A program made the position numbers and the translations under genes. The notes beneath the pieces are model-generated. The model did no database searches. It saw only the letters and a program-made list of their open reading frames with translations, and was not told the origin of the DNA. From assembly GCA_025363025.1 (NCBI GenBank), contig JANYEO010000164.1:1-16295 (forward strand): a DNA stretch of 16,295 nucleotides, written 5' to 3'. The DNA comes from Opitutia bacterium. Its GTDB lineage: Bacteria > Verrucomicrobiota > Verrucomicrobiia > Opitutales > JANYEO01. Below, piece by piece: positions 8,101 through 15,995 of the stretch. The number at the start of each line of letters is the position of its first letter. Positions within the stretch are counted from its first letter, which is position 1.

Positions 8101-11100
8101 TGTTTGCAAAGATGATAGTGAGTTCACCATCACGGCCCACCAAGGCTTTGTGAATGAGAAAAAAGGGCTCATCGGTAGCACCGGTGTTTTTAAAATTGAT
8201 AGCCATGGAGATTTTAAAAATATCGGCCGCTTAGATTCTAAAAACAATCTTCACATCGCATCAAAAGGCAACTTCATTAACCCAGGTTCCATTAACGGAG
8301 TGGGCGATGTTACTATCCATAGCGATTACGATATCGTTAATCAAAAAGGGGGCGAAATTAATATGGCAGGCGCCTTAGCTGCCGATTGTGCTCATTACTT
8401 AATAAATGATGGCATCATAAAAACAGATGCCGCCTCTTCACTTAAGGGGAATAAAATTACTAATAATAGCCTGATAGATTTTCATGATGCCTCTACAATC
8501 ACATGCGAAAATTTACTGAATGCCAAAGCTAAAGAATCCACTATTCAATTAGCTGCAGATAGTTTAATCGATGTCGAGGACGTGTTAGAAAATCATGGCA
8601 ACATTCGTGGGGCATCCGGTACCGTTATAAAAGCGGGCACAATTAACAACATCGGGGCCGCGTCCCAAATTTTTGGTAGTTCGGATTTATCAATTATCGC
8701 CAAAGATGACATCGACAATATCGGGGCCGAAATTATCGCGCTGGGCCTTTTAGATCTCCAGGCAAAAAAGATTATTAACCACCGCGCAACATCAGATGGC
8801 AATAAGATTGCCGCGGGTAAACATGAAGCCGCCCGCATCATCGCCAGCCAGCTGAAGTTAGCGGCCACACATTTATTAAATCAGGCTTCGATTATTTATT
8901 CCTACGAAGATCTGATCGCTCACTTAGGCTTTATTCAAAATGAAGGGGTCGAGAAAATTGATTTCTATACCATTAAAGGTTCTTGCCATAGAAAATTAAA
9001 GGATGGTTTCAAGAAAAAATGTGACCCTGATACTGTTCTCGAACGTGTAGAAGCCGTCTTCGAAGCCGCTTTAATGGCGGGTGGAGATATCCATAGTGTC
9101 CTCACCGGGCATACATGGCCCAATGGAACCATTCAACAAATCGAGCATCATCAGGTTATCAATAAAAATGCCCGCATCGTCGCCGGTAAGCAATTGGCCT
9201 TCACTGAAGAAGATATTAATGGGATTATAGATTTCTATAATGGGTTTCATATCAATGCAGCTAATACAGCCTTTACGATTAATTTGAACCGCTTGTATAA
9301 GGGGGATGCATTGCACACCACCCTAACAACCCCTCATGGGCAGCCATTTAGCAGCAAGTACTTGACGAAAGAGCAGAATTCTGAATTCGCATTCATCGCT
9401 CCATTTATACAAGGCGTGTCGGATATGATAGAGCGCGGAATAATGGATGAATCCTATTTATTTTTGAGGCCATCTGCTTTTTCGATGGATACTCGTTCAG
9501 CTTCACTTTTAAAGAATCTTATCAATGCAGATGAGCTTCGTTTTCTCTACGATCCGGTTGTAGACGCTGCGGTTCAGCAAGTACAGATGCAGGTGTTGTT
9601 TGGTATTCCTCAAGTCATAGCAGGTACGTCGAATATGATAGAGCAAGATTTGGAACTGAAGCGCCGTGGGTTCAATATAGCAAAAAAAGCTGGTCTTTCG
9701 CTCTTGCCTCTGCCTTATAAAGGACGAGAAGTAAAGTTGTTAGAAGGTAACGAAGAAGGCATCACACAAAGCCAACTCGTTAATATCGAAAAAAATAACG
9801 GCGCCTTAGTGATAGGGGATAGCACGTTTGAATCAGGGGTGTGGGTGATTTCTAATTCTGAAATTGATAACCCTACGGATATTTACAAGTACTACAGCTT
9901 GGCTGTAATCGATATAGCAACGGGTCTCCCATTAGATGAAGACCCTCTTATTTATCGCAAGCCTGTTCCTAAATCTATTTCAGATACACCATTTAGTGAA
10001 GGCACGCAGGATGATATAGCAGGTGAGCAACTCTATTATTTCGATGCACCGGCTGGCAAAGAAGTCCTTATAGTTCCCATGCTCGCCATTCCAAAAAACT
10101 TTCAACCCCTTGACGGGACGGTGGATTTACGCACGTTAAATCTCATTGCCGGTGGCACCGGGGTTACGCTTAATTTGCCACATGCAGACGTCCATAATAG
10201 CGGGACGATCGCTTCCGCTGCTGGCCCCATCACCCTGTCTGTGTCTACCTTAGTTAATGAGAAGCCTGTTTTCTTTGCCGAGCAAACGGTGAGTGGGAGT
10301 AGTTTTATAGGGAAGTCTTTTAGCCAAACTTATGAGCTGCGCATCCCTCAACCCGGGGGAGAAATTATCGGCGTCAATATCACAATAGAATCTACCGGCG
10401 ATGTCAAAAATATAGGTGGCACCATTGCTACTAATAAAAAGGTCCGCATCTTTAGCCAAAAAGGCGATATCATTAACATCGCACAAGACTATTCTACCAT
10501 TGATATGTTAGATGTCGGCACCTTAGGCGGCTTGTTAGGCCGCAACCCAGCTGTGCTGCGAACGTATTTAGTGCCTGGTACCATCATAGGGGATGAGAGG
10601 GTAGATCTTAATAGCGAAGAAGGTCGCATTATCATGATTGCCTCTCGCATATTGGGAGACGGGATTGAATTAAAAGCCGGCCAAGATATCGATGTAACAG
10701 GCAGAACGATTGTCTATGATATAGAAAGGCATTCGGGCTTCCGCGGCACTAAAGTGAAGAATACTTCGAAGCAAGGCTCGACGAATTACCCCAGTGTACT
10801 GATTAGCCAAGAGGAGGGCACAACTCTCACGACCGGTGGCTCCATCACTCTTTCTAACACTCAACTCAGCACCGAGGGCAAAGCCACTTTTAAAGCCGAG
10901 AAAGATGTCATCATCTCTCCTGAAGTCGTGACGAAAGTCTTTAGCACGAAGACGACCGGTATGTCCGGCCTCAATCTACAACACGTGCATAGCCGTATGA
11001 CAACGCAGGAGTTAGAGCGCTCCTTTATTTATGCCAAAAAAGGCATTCATATCGAGGCCGGGCAAGACAACATTCTCGAAGCTGCATTCCTACACGCGGG

Positions 11101-13606
11101 GGGGCTCATTTATATTAAGGCCGGTCGGGATAATATCATCAAAGGGGCAACAGAAAGTATCCATGCCAACACTAAAGGATTCTCTATCGGTGTTAGCTTC
11201 TTTGGGTCTGATGCGCTTAATATGTTACTTAAAGATAAAGATGCCGATGCAAAAAGCCTCCTCATGTCGATTGCGGATGAAGACCCACTTATTAACTCGC
11301 TCGATCAATTATCAAAAGCTGATGGCGGCATGGATATCACGGCGCAGTCCATCCTTGCAGCCGTGCAAGTGTACAAGGCGATGTACCTGTTTAATAAAGT
11401 AAACGCTGGCGCACTCAGTGCCAAGGGCGCTATTGGCCAACGCTTAGGCCTTACCGATGCAAAGGGGAATGTTGACCCCCGCATTACCGTGAGTTTAGAT
11501 GTCTTCAAAAGCTCAAGCACGCAAACGCATACCGTGCCTACGGAAATGTTTGGCAAAGATATTGAAATCATATCGGGTCGAAACACCGAGGTCATCGATG
11601 GGTCCCAAATCATAGCGGACGAAACATTAATCGTACAAACAGGCGGCAACTTTACTGTATCAGCCGGAAACGATACCTTTGAATCTAAAAGCCAAAACGT
11701 TGGCGGCTCTGTCGGGTTTGGCGGAGGCGTTCCGGTAACGGTTGGCGTGCATGGCTCTCGTAGTGAAGCCGATGGCACAACTTATCATAACGCTAAACTC
11801 CAATCCAAAAACATTCTCATCACGGTTGCCAAAGATATGGATGTTATCGGCGGCAACATCGCCGGCGAAAGCGTTATCATTACCGCCCACAATCTACATG
11901 TAGAAAGCCTGGCGGATACGGCCTATGCCTACAGCATCGGGGGCAGTATTGATACCGGGGGGAATGTCAGTTTCAATAAAAACAAAAAAGACAGTGCGAA
12001 TGTTGGCACACAGTCATCCATCGTGGCGACTTATATGGCGTCGATCGATGTTGATGATACCATCACCCTTATCGGAGCCTTAATTGCTGCACCGGAAGAG
12101 CGTTTGAATATTAATGCCGAGACCTTAGTCGTCCAAGTTGTCGAAGAATATTCTAGAGAAAAAGGCTTCGGCTTCTCCGCCTCTATACCGACTGATCGAT
12201 CGGGTGATGTCACCCAAGGCGACGGTGTTAACGCGGTTGTCGGCGGCTCTGTGCTTAATGATAAATCCGAAAACGTTCTCTACTCAACGATCACGCCCGG
12301 AAATCTTAATATCAAAAACGGTATCCCCGCTAACCTCAACCGCGATATCAATAACCTCCGCAGCACCCCTTCGAAACATAAAACCTACGTCCGCGTCGTG
12401 GTACCGATTATTGACGGGGCCAAAGTCGCTAATACGTGGAGTCAGCTTAAGCAGTCTCTGATCAGTGATGGCAAAAAACCTAACCCAGTTATGGGTGAAG
12501 TGTTTGAGCAACAAGTTGCAACATTGCTCAGCCAAATACCCAGCGTTCAAAAAGAAGCAGTAGAAGTGCACGCTGAAGGTGCAGCATCTGTTGATGCATT
12601 AAATGAAGAAACAGATGACGTAGAGAATATAAATGCAGATGAACGCACTGAACCACAGGCTATGGTTGAATCGCTACTTGGAGACTCATGGCAGGGCAAT
12701 GCGGCTGTGTTTATCGATGAATTGGGTGAATCTTATTTAGCGCATAAAGGCAGTTGGTTAAGTGAAAGTGGTTCATTCGTTGAAGGTGCAGGGGTTATTA
12801 AGATTAAAGATTTAGAGACTTATGATGGCTTTAAATCTCTTCAAAATGGGGAAGTGAATGTTACCTTTTTGCCTGAAGCTAATGCTCTGCGTATCGATAC
12901 GGTTGCAAATGGTAACCACTTTACACAGACCCAAAGTGTTGAAAGCTTTTTTAAGGAAGCGATCATGGGGGTGGATTTCGGATATGGGAATCGACCTGGT
13001 GTTAGGATCGTAAATATTCAAGTTGAGACTTTTATCGCAGCTAAGGTACTAAAGTTTGGCGGGCTTTGGGCAGGTGATGATAGGGGCTTTGACGAACCAG
13101 GCTCTTATCGTACCTTTCATACGTTTAAAATATTGTTTGAAAATGGAATAGGCACTATCATTGATGAAATGAAAGCAACTGGCATTACGCATAAATTAGA
13201 TAGCTTGGGTCAGCCTATCGAAACAGGTCAAGCTTCAGGGGAGACGTTGAAATTTACGTTTGATAGCATTTATCGAAAAGATTCTGATCAATCATTTTAC
13301 AGGCTTAATATGGAAGCTGATGAATGTAATCCCTTAATTGATTTGCCTCAAATGGTTATTGATATCTTAAAGCCTGGTATTACATATGACTTAACATTAG
13401 ATTTTGATTCTAATGGGCAATGTTTGGGCGGCTACATGGATCATGATCGTTTCCCTTCGACCCAAATATGGGTTAATGGAAAACCTGTTTATCAGTTCAG
13501 TGAAGCTGATTATTCACCTTGGTGGTTTCCGAAAGTTATTCAGCCTATTTTACTTTTCAGTTTTACGGAAAATGAAAAATCTACAATTGATATCGCTGCT
13601 AACTAA
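5129..13606 (+). CDS. CdiA/filamentous-haemagglutinin-like exoprotein with polymorphic toxin tail
   Basis: This 2825-residue protein resembles CDI/FHA exoproteins, which display a beta-helical stalk and deliver a C-terminal toxin into neighbours. ATG 5129 was chosen over GTG 5123; neither has a strong ribosome-binding site. Residues about 1-70 are a long basic extension before a hydrophobic segment (about 72-90), resembling an extended signal peptide. Residues about 310-525 look like Ig/cadherin-type sandwiches. About 665-1270 are degenerate FHA repeats (FNSGRIVA, FTNAGNLYG, FNNTGLIAS). About 1270-1670 are less repetitive and partly helical, where CdiA proteins carry receptor-binding and periplasmic FHA-1 segments. 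About 1670-2425 resemble FHA-2 (KAGQDIDV, EAGQDNILEAA, SAGNDTFES), ending in the stem VRVVVPIIDG. The last ~390 residues are a different, AT-richer tail with an acidic linker and no family I recognise. No canonical TPS domain, VENN motif or CdiB gene is visible. Confidence 0.85.
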   Translation: MSKNGFQWPASNPASLTLFSLKMVNHSLINKTLSIARSLLHKIGEGVLQTILPLSRGLSKLIINNLISKKAHGLFLTGAICLLGGAQGVVGKSFGISGFHFSGQPYTNKSIQEHRWQFDVCSYGDMARGFICWDLPVKSSFKFKDATFHKLSKSFPGTAQGCFANGQSKLYTQLKSNKENPYYVDDAIGFLTENASFTKLLIYEAPVFWVFKKSHNSNTSKDEIKAEHQRQFPGQVYHDNFPRDSYAPNTKLCFFNAGGAAAVSMSINPDLDLEYVYHPPYIDWLDATYRKGPSDPNFNARRVNATPEQKYTEYLLGESFTLRVVTEDLDFDSGEGFFYVQAPGQSAWQPLLPEQKHVKSNLNPAAFHLKYTPPVYGEYKFKFVVRDKTGLEGSKEWPVFQVHAGPDRPTIQMIPEAPMPGQTVEVKVHLHDANGDLGRYTIECWGFQTGDANAKAVLLSSNAQALKYNRPRQFNKNLSAPYDSIYTHDVVFPLTDKEGFDHYEVRARAWDIEDRVSEEAITPLQFTPLPPSELSDEEIADLLAKDFPDLFKTDELHLEWRVLEATAENELPMALAVVDSAGSNVQNLFEKTLQIEGGKFVESDVESTHLTLQEGGISAIIDFELGGKTPMKWVMEVYPNHKFEVTSIESPFPVRLVTDNDIVLKEKTFIQSTRSIELKAKNINNNGLLEAPRITLHSNSLFNSGRIVASDFTVDALVVSNYHTGFIGPRIDKDAKSDSSFKMYAGKAVFNSYTFTNAGNLYGSFLELNGVTSIENQSTGLIHGDESVLISGKGKLINAGTIKSINRVTLNNNGFNNTGLIASDKKIFIYNQAAEACNAGRIECAKGAIDIRTTVDFNNTATAKLIAQDLSINQKRFYNAGFIQVLGAATVSVSTLENAAGGLIRDGHFNFNACGEFINEGQFQPETLAGYLLPIKGSGIISIARFDWEAPADWTIENSLACRDKCSLNVHGSFINKGSLLSMSEGCIGESVCKDDSEFTITAHQGFVNEKKGLIGSTGVFKIDSHGDFKNIGRLDSKNNLHIASKGNFINPGSINGVGDVTIHSDYDIVNQKGGEINMAGALAADCAHYLINDGIIKTDAASSLKGNKITNNSLIDFHDASTITCENLLNAKAKESTIQLAADSLIDVEDVLENHGNIRGASGTVIKAGTINNIGAASQIFGSSDLSIIAKDDIDNIGAEIIALGLLDLQAKKIINHRATSDGNKIAAGKHEAARIIASQLKLAATHLLNQASIIYSYEDLIAHLGFIQNEGVEKIDFYTIKGSCHRKLKDGFKKKCDPDTVLERVEAVFEAALMAGGDIHSVLTGHTWPNGTIQQIEHHQVINKNARIVAGKQLAFTEEDINGIIDFYNGFHINAANTAFTINLNRLYKGDALHTTLTTPHGQPFSSKYLTKEQNSEFAFIAPFIQGVSDMIERGIMDESYLFLRPSAFSMDTRSASLLKNLINADELRFLYDPVVDAAVQQVQMQVLFGIPQVIAGTSNMIEQDLELKRRGFNIAKKAGLSLLPLPYKGREVKLLEGNEEGITQSQLVNIEKNNGALVIGDSTFESGVWVISNSEIDNPTDIYKYYSLAVIDIATGLPLDEDPLIYRKPVPKSISDTPFSEGTQDDIAGEQLYYFDAPAGKEVLIVPMLAIPKNFQPLDGTVDLRTLNLIAGGTGVTLNLPHADVHNSGTIASAAGPITLSVSTLVNEKPVFFAEQTVSGSSFIGKSFSQTYELRIPQPGGEIIGVNITIESTGDVKNIGGTIATNKKVRIFSQKGDIINIAQDYSTIDMLDVGTLGGLLGRNPAVLRTYLVPGTIIGDERVDLNSEEGRIIMIASRILGDGIELKAGQDIDVTGRTIVYDIERHSGFRGTKVKNTSKQGSTNYPSVLISQEEGTTLTTGGSITLSNTQLSTEGKATFKAEKDVIISPEVVTKVFSTKTTGMSGLNLQHVHSRMTTQELERSFIYAKKGIHIEAGQDNILEAAFLHAGGLIYIKAGRDNIIKGATESIHANTKGFSIGVSFFGSDALNMLLKDKDADAKSLLMSIADEDPLINSLDQLSKADGGMDITAQSILAAVQVYKAMYLFNKVNAGALSAKGAIGQRLGLTDAKGNVDPRITVSLDVFKSSSTQTHTVPTEMFGKDIEIISGRNTEVIDGSQIIADETLIVQTGGNFTVSAGNDTFESKSQNVGGSVGFGGGVPVTVGVHGSRSEADGTTYHNAKLQSKNILITVAKDMDVIGGNIAGESVIITAHNLHVESLADTAYAYSIGGSIDTGGNVSFNKNKKDSANVGTQSSIVATYMASIDVDDTITLIGALIAAPEERLNINAETLVVQVVEEYSREKGFGFSASIPTDRSGDVTQGDGVNAVVGGSVLNDKSENVLYSTITPGNLNIKNGIPANLNRDINNLRSTPSKHKTYVRVVVPIIDGAKVANTWSQLKQSLISDGKKPNPVMGEVFEQQVATLLSQIPSVQKEAVEVHAEGAASVDALNEETDDVENINADERTEPQAMVESLLGDSWQGNAAVFIDELGESYLAHKGSWLSESGSFVEGAGVIKIKDLETYDGFKSLQNGEVNVTFLPEANALRIDTVANGNHFTQTQSVESFFKEAIMGVDFGYGNRPGVRIVNIQVETFIAAKVLKFGGLWAGDDRGFDEPGSYRTFHTFKILFENGIGTIIDEMKATGITHKLDSLGQPIETGQASGETLKFTFDSIYRKDSDQSFYRLNMEADECNPLIDLPQMVIDILKPGITYDLTLDFDSNGQCLGGYMDHDRFPSTQIWVNGKPVYQFSEADYSPWWFPKVIQPILLFSFTENEKSTIDIAAN
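11902..12418 (+). repeat. CdiA stem direct repeat, copy A (inside the large gene)
   Basis: This 517-bp segment encodes the end of the conserved stem, from ESLADTAYAYSIGG to VRVVVPIIDG. It aligns to 14232-14748 at a constant offset of 2330 with no indels and about 62 mismatches by hand count (about 88% identity). Many changes are third-position. A 62-bp tract (12125-12186) is identical in both copies. Confidence 0.95.
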
Positions 13607-13608
13607 AT

Positions 13609-14232
13609 ATGCGTTCTAAAACAATTATCAACAATCAGAACAATTATCTCTTAATAACATTAAGTCTTTTTTTACTTCCATTATGTTTTGAAAAATCTAG
13701 TTACCTTATACTTTCGCCTATTTACTTTATAATGGCAGAGGTGCAAGGTTACTCTCCCATGAAATTTTTCGGGGTCGAAACGCAGCTATATGTTATTTCA
13801 ATATTGGTTTGGTGCTTAATTGCTTGTTATCTACCTATTCAGGTAACACGTATTTTAATTGCTAAACATAACATCAATAATTCTCCTATAAAATTAAATT
13901 TTTTAAGAGGGATGTATTGTGTGTTGTTTTCTATTATTATTCAAATTGGACTTTTCTTTCCATGGATGGCTTTAATGGGAATCGGACGATACTTAACATT
14001 TAAATGCGTTGAAGATCATAGCATTTTGTCAATGCGCATACTCGTTGGTATTTTCATTGCATGGGCATGCTATAAAAACATCGATAATTTCAAAAAACTT
14101 TTCACGCGAGAATTTTGGGATATAAAAATTATCGTACGTGCTTGTTTGCGTTTTATCGTCCTATCAACTCTATCAGGTATTATTACGTGCGGCACTTTTT
14201 TTGCTATTTACTACATTAGTAAACAGTTTTAA
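13609..14232 (+). CDS. Multi-spanning membrane protein, candidate CdiI-like immunity
   Basis: This 207-residue protein starts 2 bases after the large exoprotein's stop, the position of an immunity gene in CDI loci. It has about five hydrophobic segments (roughly residues 13-43, 58-80, 101-126, 140-156 and 180-203), with positive charge in several connecting loops, so it should sit in the inner membrane. It is strikingly AT-rich, like the toxin tail before it, consistent with both travelling as one module. A membrane immunity protein often goes with a toxin acting in or through the inner membrane, but this is inference. No family is recognised. Its TAA stop abuts the repeat copy B. Alternatives are an accessory transporter or unrelated membrane protein. 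Confidence 0.7.
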   Translation: MRSKTIINNQNNYLLITLSLFLLPLCFEKSSYLILSPIYFIMAEVQGYSPMKFFGVETQLYVISILVWCLIACYLPIQVTRILIAKHNINNSPIKLNFLRGMYCVLFSIIIQIGLFFPWMALMGIGRYLTFKCVEDHSILSMRILVGIFIAWACYKNIDNFKKLFTREFWDIKIIVRACLRFIVLSTLSGIITCGTFFAIYYISKQF

Positions 14233-14748
14233 GAAAGCCTGGCGGATACGGCCTATGCGTATAGTATTGGTGGCAGTGTTGATACAGGGGGGAATGTTAG
14301 TTTCAATAAAAACAAAAAGACCACGGCTCATGTTGGGACTCAATCATCCATCGTGGCCACGTACCTGGCGTCGATTGATGTTGATAATACCATCACCCTT
14401 ATCGGGGCCTTAATTGCTGCTCCTGAAGCGGGCCTCACGATTAATGCCGAGACTTTAGTCGTCCAAGTTGTCGAAGAATATTCTAGAGAAAAAGGCTTCG
14501 GCTTCTCCGCCTCTATTCCAACGGATCGCTCGGGGGATGTTACCCAAGGTGATGGTGTTAACGCGGTTGTCGGGGGCTCTGTGCTTAATAATAATTCCGA
14601 TAACGTCCTCTACTCAATGATCACCCCCGGAAACATTAATATCAAAAACGGCATCCCCGCTAACCTCAAACGCGACCCTAACAACCTCCGCAGCACCCCT
14701 TCCAAACATAAAACCTACGTCCGCGTCGTGGTACCGATTGTTGATGGG
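14232..14748 (+). repeat. CdiA stem direct repeat, copy B (head of orphan cassette)
   Basis: This is the second copy of the 517-bp stem repeat. The homology starts at the last base of the membrane protein's stop codon and ends at the same codon region (VPIVDG) where copy A's homology ends, after which the two tails are unrelated. The reading frame is open through the whole copy. Confidence 0.95.
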
Positions 14749-15702
14749 GGACAGTTCTCAAACAACTGGAAAGAGATTAGGGAGAATTTGTTCACGGATA
14801 AAAAAACTCCTCTAAGTATCGATGAAAACACTGCATTACTTGAAGCCTTCCTTGAAGAAAAAATAAGCGAAGAAGCTTTCAATGAAGCGGGTGAAAACTC
14901 TGAAGGTGATATCGAAGCTGCAGCAGATGAAGTCGAGACCGACGAGTTTATTGTTACCGCTACCGTATATGATGAGTCGAATAATGAAGCTACGAAAGAT
15001 TTGGTAGAAAATAAAGACAGAGAAGTTTTCGTTGAATATGTTGCAGAGGGAGAAACATCTTCACCATTATTCGTTAGAAACGATTTTGTTGATGCAGCCA
15101 GTGGGCTACCCTTTAAAAAGCTGCATATTTTCACGGGGGAAACGAGTGATGGAACAGAAACGTTTGAAGATGATACCAATTTGTTTCTAAGCTATAATGA
15201 AGATACCGATACTTTCTTAATGCGGCATGCGTTTGCCGACGAAGATATCCTAATCGAAGCCAATAGCGATCAATTGCTTTTTGCTAGCGAAGATACATGG
15301 GATCAATTATCTAAAAACATCGGCCTACTAAAAGAAGACCTAAAAGCTTACTTTGATATATACAAAGGTTTGTTGCCGCAATTGGCTTCCGGAGCGGTTG
15401 GAATGACGCCCTTTGTTGGTGATGTAAAGGACCTAAACAGTGCTTTAACGGGGGTAGATGCCATCAGTGGAGATGTTTTATCACCTGCGGAACGCGTTGT
15501 AACGGGCACTTTTGGCAGTGCTTGCCTCGCGGCTAATTTATTAACGGGCGGGGTAGTAGGGACTGAGATGCATATCGCGAAAGAGGGTTTAAAATTAACT
15601 CTCAAAGCTTATGAAATGCACCAAGCCGCTAAAACCGAAGCACAGCTCCTCAAGCTTGCTCAGGCTTCCGAGCGGGCAAAAAGAAGCGCGTTTAAAAGGT
15701 AA
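14353..15702 (+). CDS. Orphan CdiA C-terminal cassette with pretoxin-like domain (no own start)
   Basis: The open frame actually runs from 14233, directly after the membrane protein's stop, to a TAA at 15700. The first possible start is GTG 14353, which is also present in the parental gene and has no ribosome-binding site, so this is probably a silent cassette. The first ~130 residues repeat the stem. An acidic linker and beta-rich segment follow. Near the end, MTPFVGDVKDLNSALTG (about residues 350-366) and ISGDVLSPAERVVTG just after it match the pattern of pretoxin-TG domains, which precede toxin domains in polymorphic exoproteins. The frame stops at SAFKR just before the nuclease domain, which continues in another frame. 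Confidence 0.75.
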   Translation: MATYLASIDVDNTITLIGALIAAPEAGLTINAETLVVQVVEEYSREKGFGFSASIPTDRSGDVTQGDGVNAVVGGSVLNNNSDNVLYSMITPGNINIKNGIPANLKRDPNNLRSTPSKHKTYVRVVVPIVDGGQFSNNWKEIRENLFTDKKTPLSIDENTALLEAFLEEKISEEAFNEAGENSEGDIEAAADEVETDEFIVTATVYDESNNEATKDLVENKDREVFVEYVAEGETSSPLFVRNDFVDAASGLPFKKLHIFTGETSDGTETFEDDTNLFLSYNEDTDTFLMRHAFADEDILIEANSDQLLFASEDTWDQLSKNIGLLKEDLKAYFDIYKGLLPQLASGAVGMTPFVGDVKDLNSALTGVDAISGDVLSPAERVVTGTFGSACLAANLLTGGVVGTEMHIAKEGLKLTLKAYEMHQAAKTEAQLLKLAQASERAKRSAFKR

Positions 15703-15703
15703 G

Positions 15704-15991
15704 ATGGGTGAAATAGCCGCTGGTATACCACAAGGGGTTCCGAAGCGCGGAATTGATATCCCCGGTACGACGCGTAGGCGCTATCCGGACTTTGTGGATC
15801 AGGACGAATTAATTGAAGTAAAAAACGTTCAACAGCAAGGATTGACGCTCCAGCTCAAGGATTATATAAGCTTTGCTAAAGAAAAAAACATCCCGATGAC
15901 TTTACACGTTAGACCGAATACTAAACTCACTAAGCCATTGAAGCAGGCTATTGAAGATAATGGCATCGAAATTAAAAACCTTTCTTTATAA
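15704..15991 (+). CDS. Orphan toxin nuclease domain, Tox-REase-7-like PD-(D/E)XK
   Basis: This 95-residue product starts MGEIAAGIPQGVPKRGIDI and contains RRRYPDFV followed by ELIEVKNVQQQ. The PD...ExK arrangement is the restriction-endonuclease-like active site, and the G(K)xGE start, EVKN and downstream LQLKDYISFA helix resemble the Tox-REase-7 family of toxin nucleases, which cut nucleic acid in the target cytoplasm. Relative to the upstream orphan frame it is shifted by one base at TTTAAAAGG (15691-15699). Removing one A would make a single protein running SAFK-GKMGE. ATG 15704 has AAAAGG 4 bases upstream, so separate translation is possible. The frame is open from another ATG at 15611, but those residues look like out-of-frame pretoxin sequence. 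It is either a frameshift-disrupted toxin or a detached one. Confidence 0.7.
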   Translation: MGEIAAGIPQGVPKRGIDIPGTTRRRYPDFVDQDELIEVKNVQQQGLTLQLKDYISFAKEKNIPMTLHVRPNTKLTKPLKQAIEDNGIEIKNLSL

Positions 15992-15995
15992 TATC

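Noticed and set aside
11305..11778. Minus-strand 157-codon frame within the large gene, and other antisense frames such as 14715-15179
   Set aside because: They are antisense to clearly coding sequence, with low-complexity Ser/Thr/Pro composition and no start signals or family motifs.
12400..12440. VENN or similar CdiA-CT boundary motif
   Set aside because: No VENN or ELYN-type motif occurs. The boundary was instead set by where homology between the two cassette copies ends.
12810..13606. Transglutaminase-elicitor-like or calcium-binding domain in the first toxin tail
   Set aside because: GGYMDHDRFPS and DFDSNGQ are only loosely suggestive. No full catalytic or EF-hand pattern can be defended by eye.
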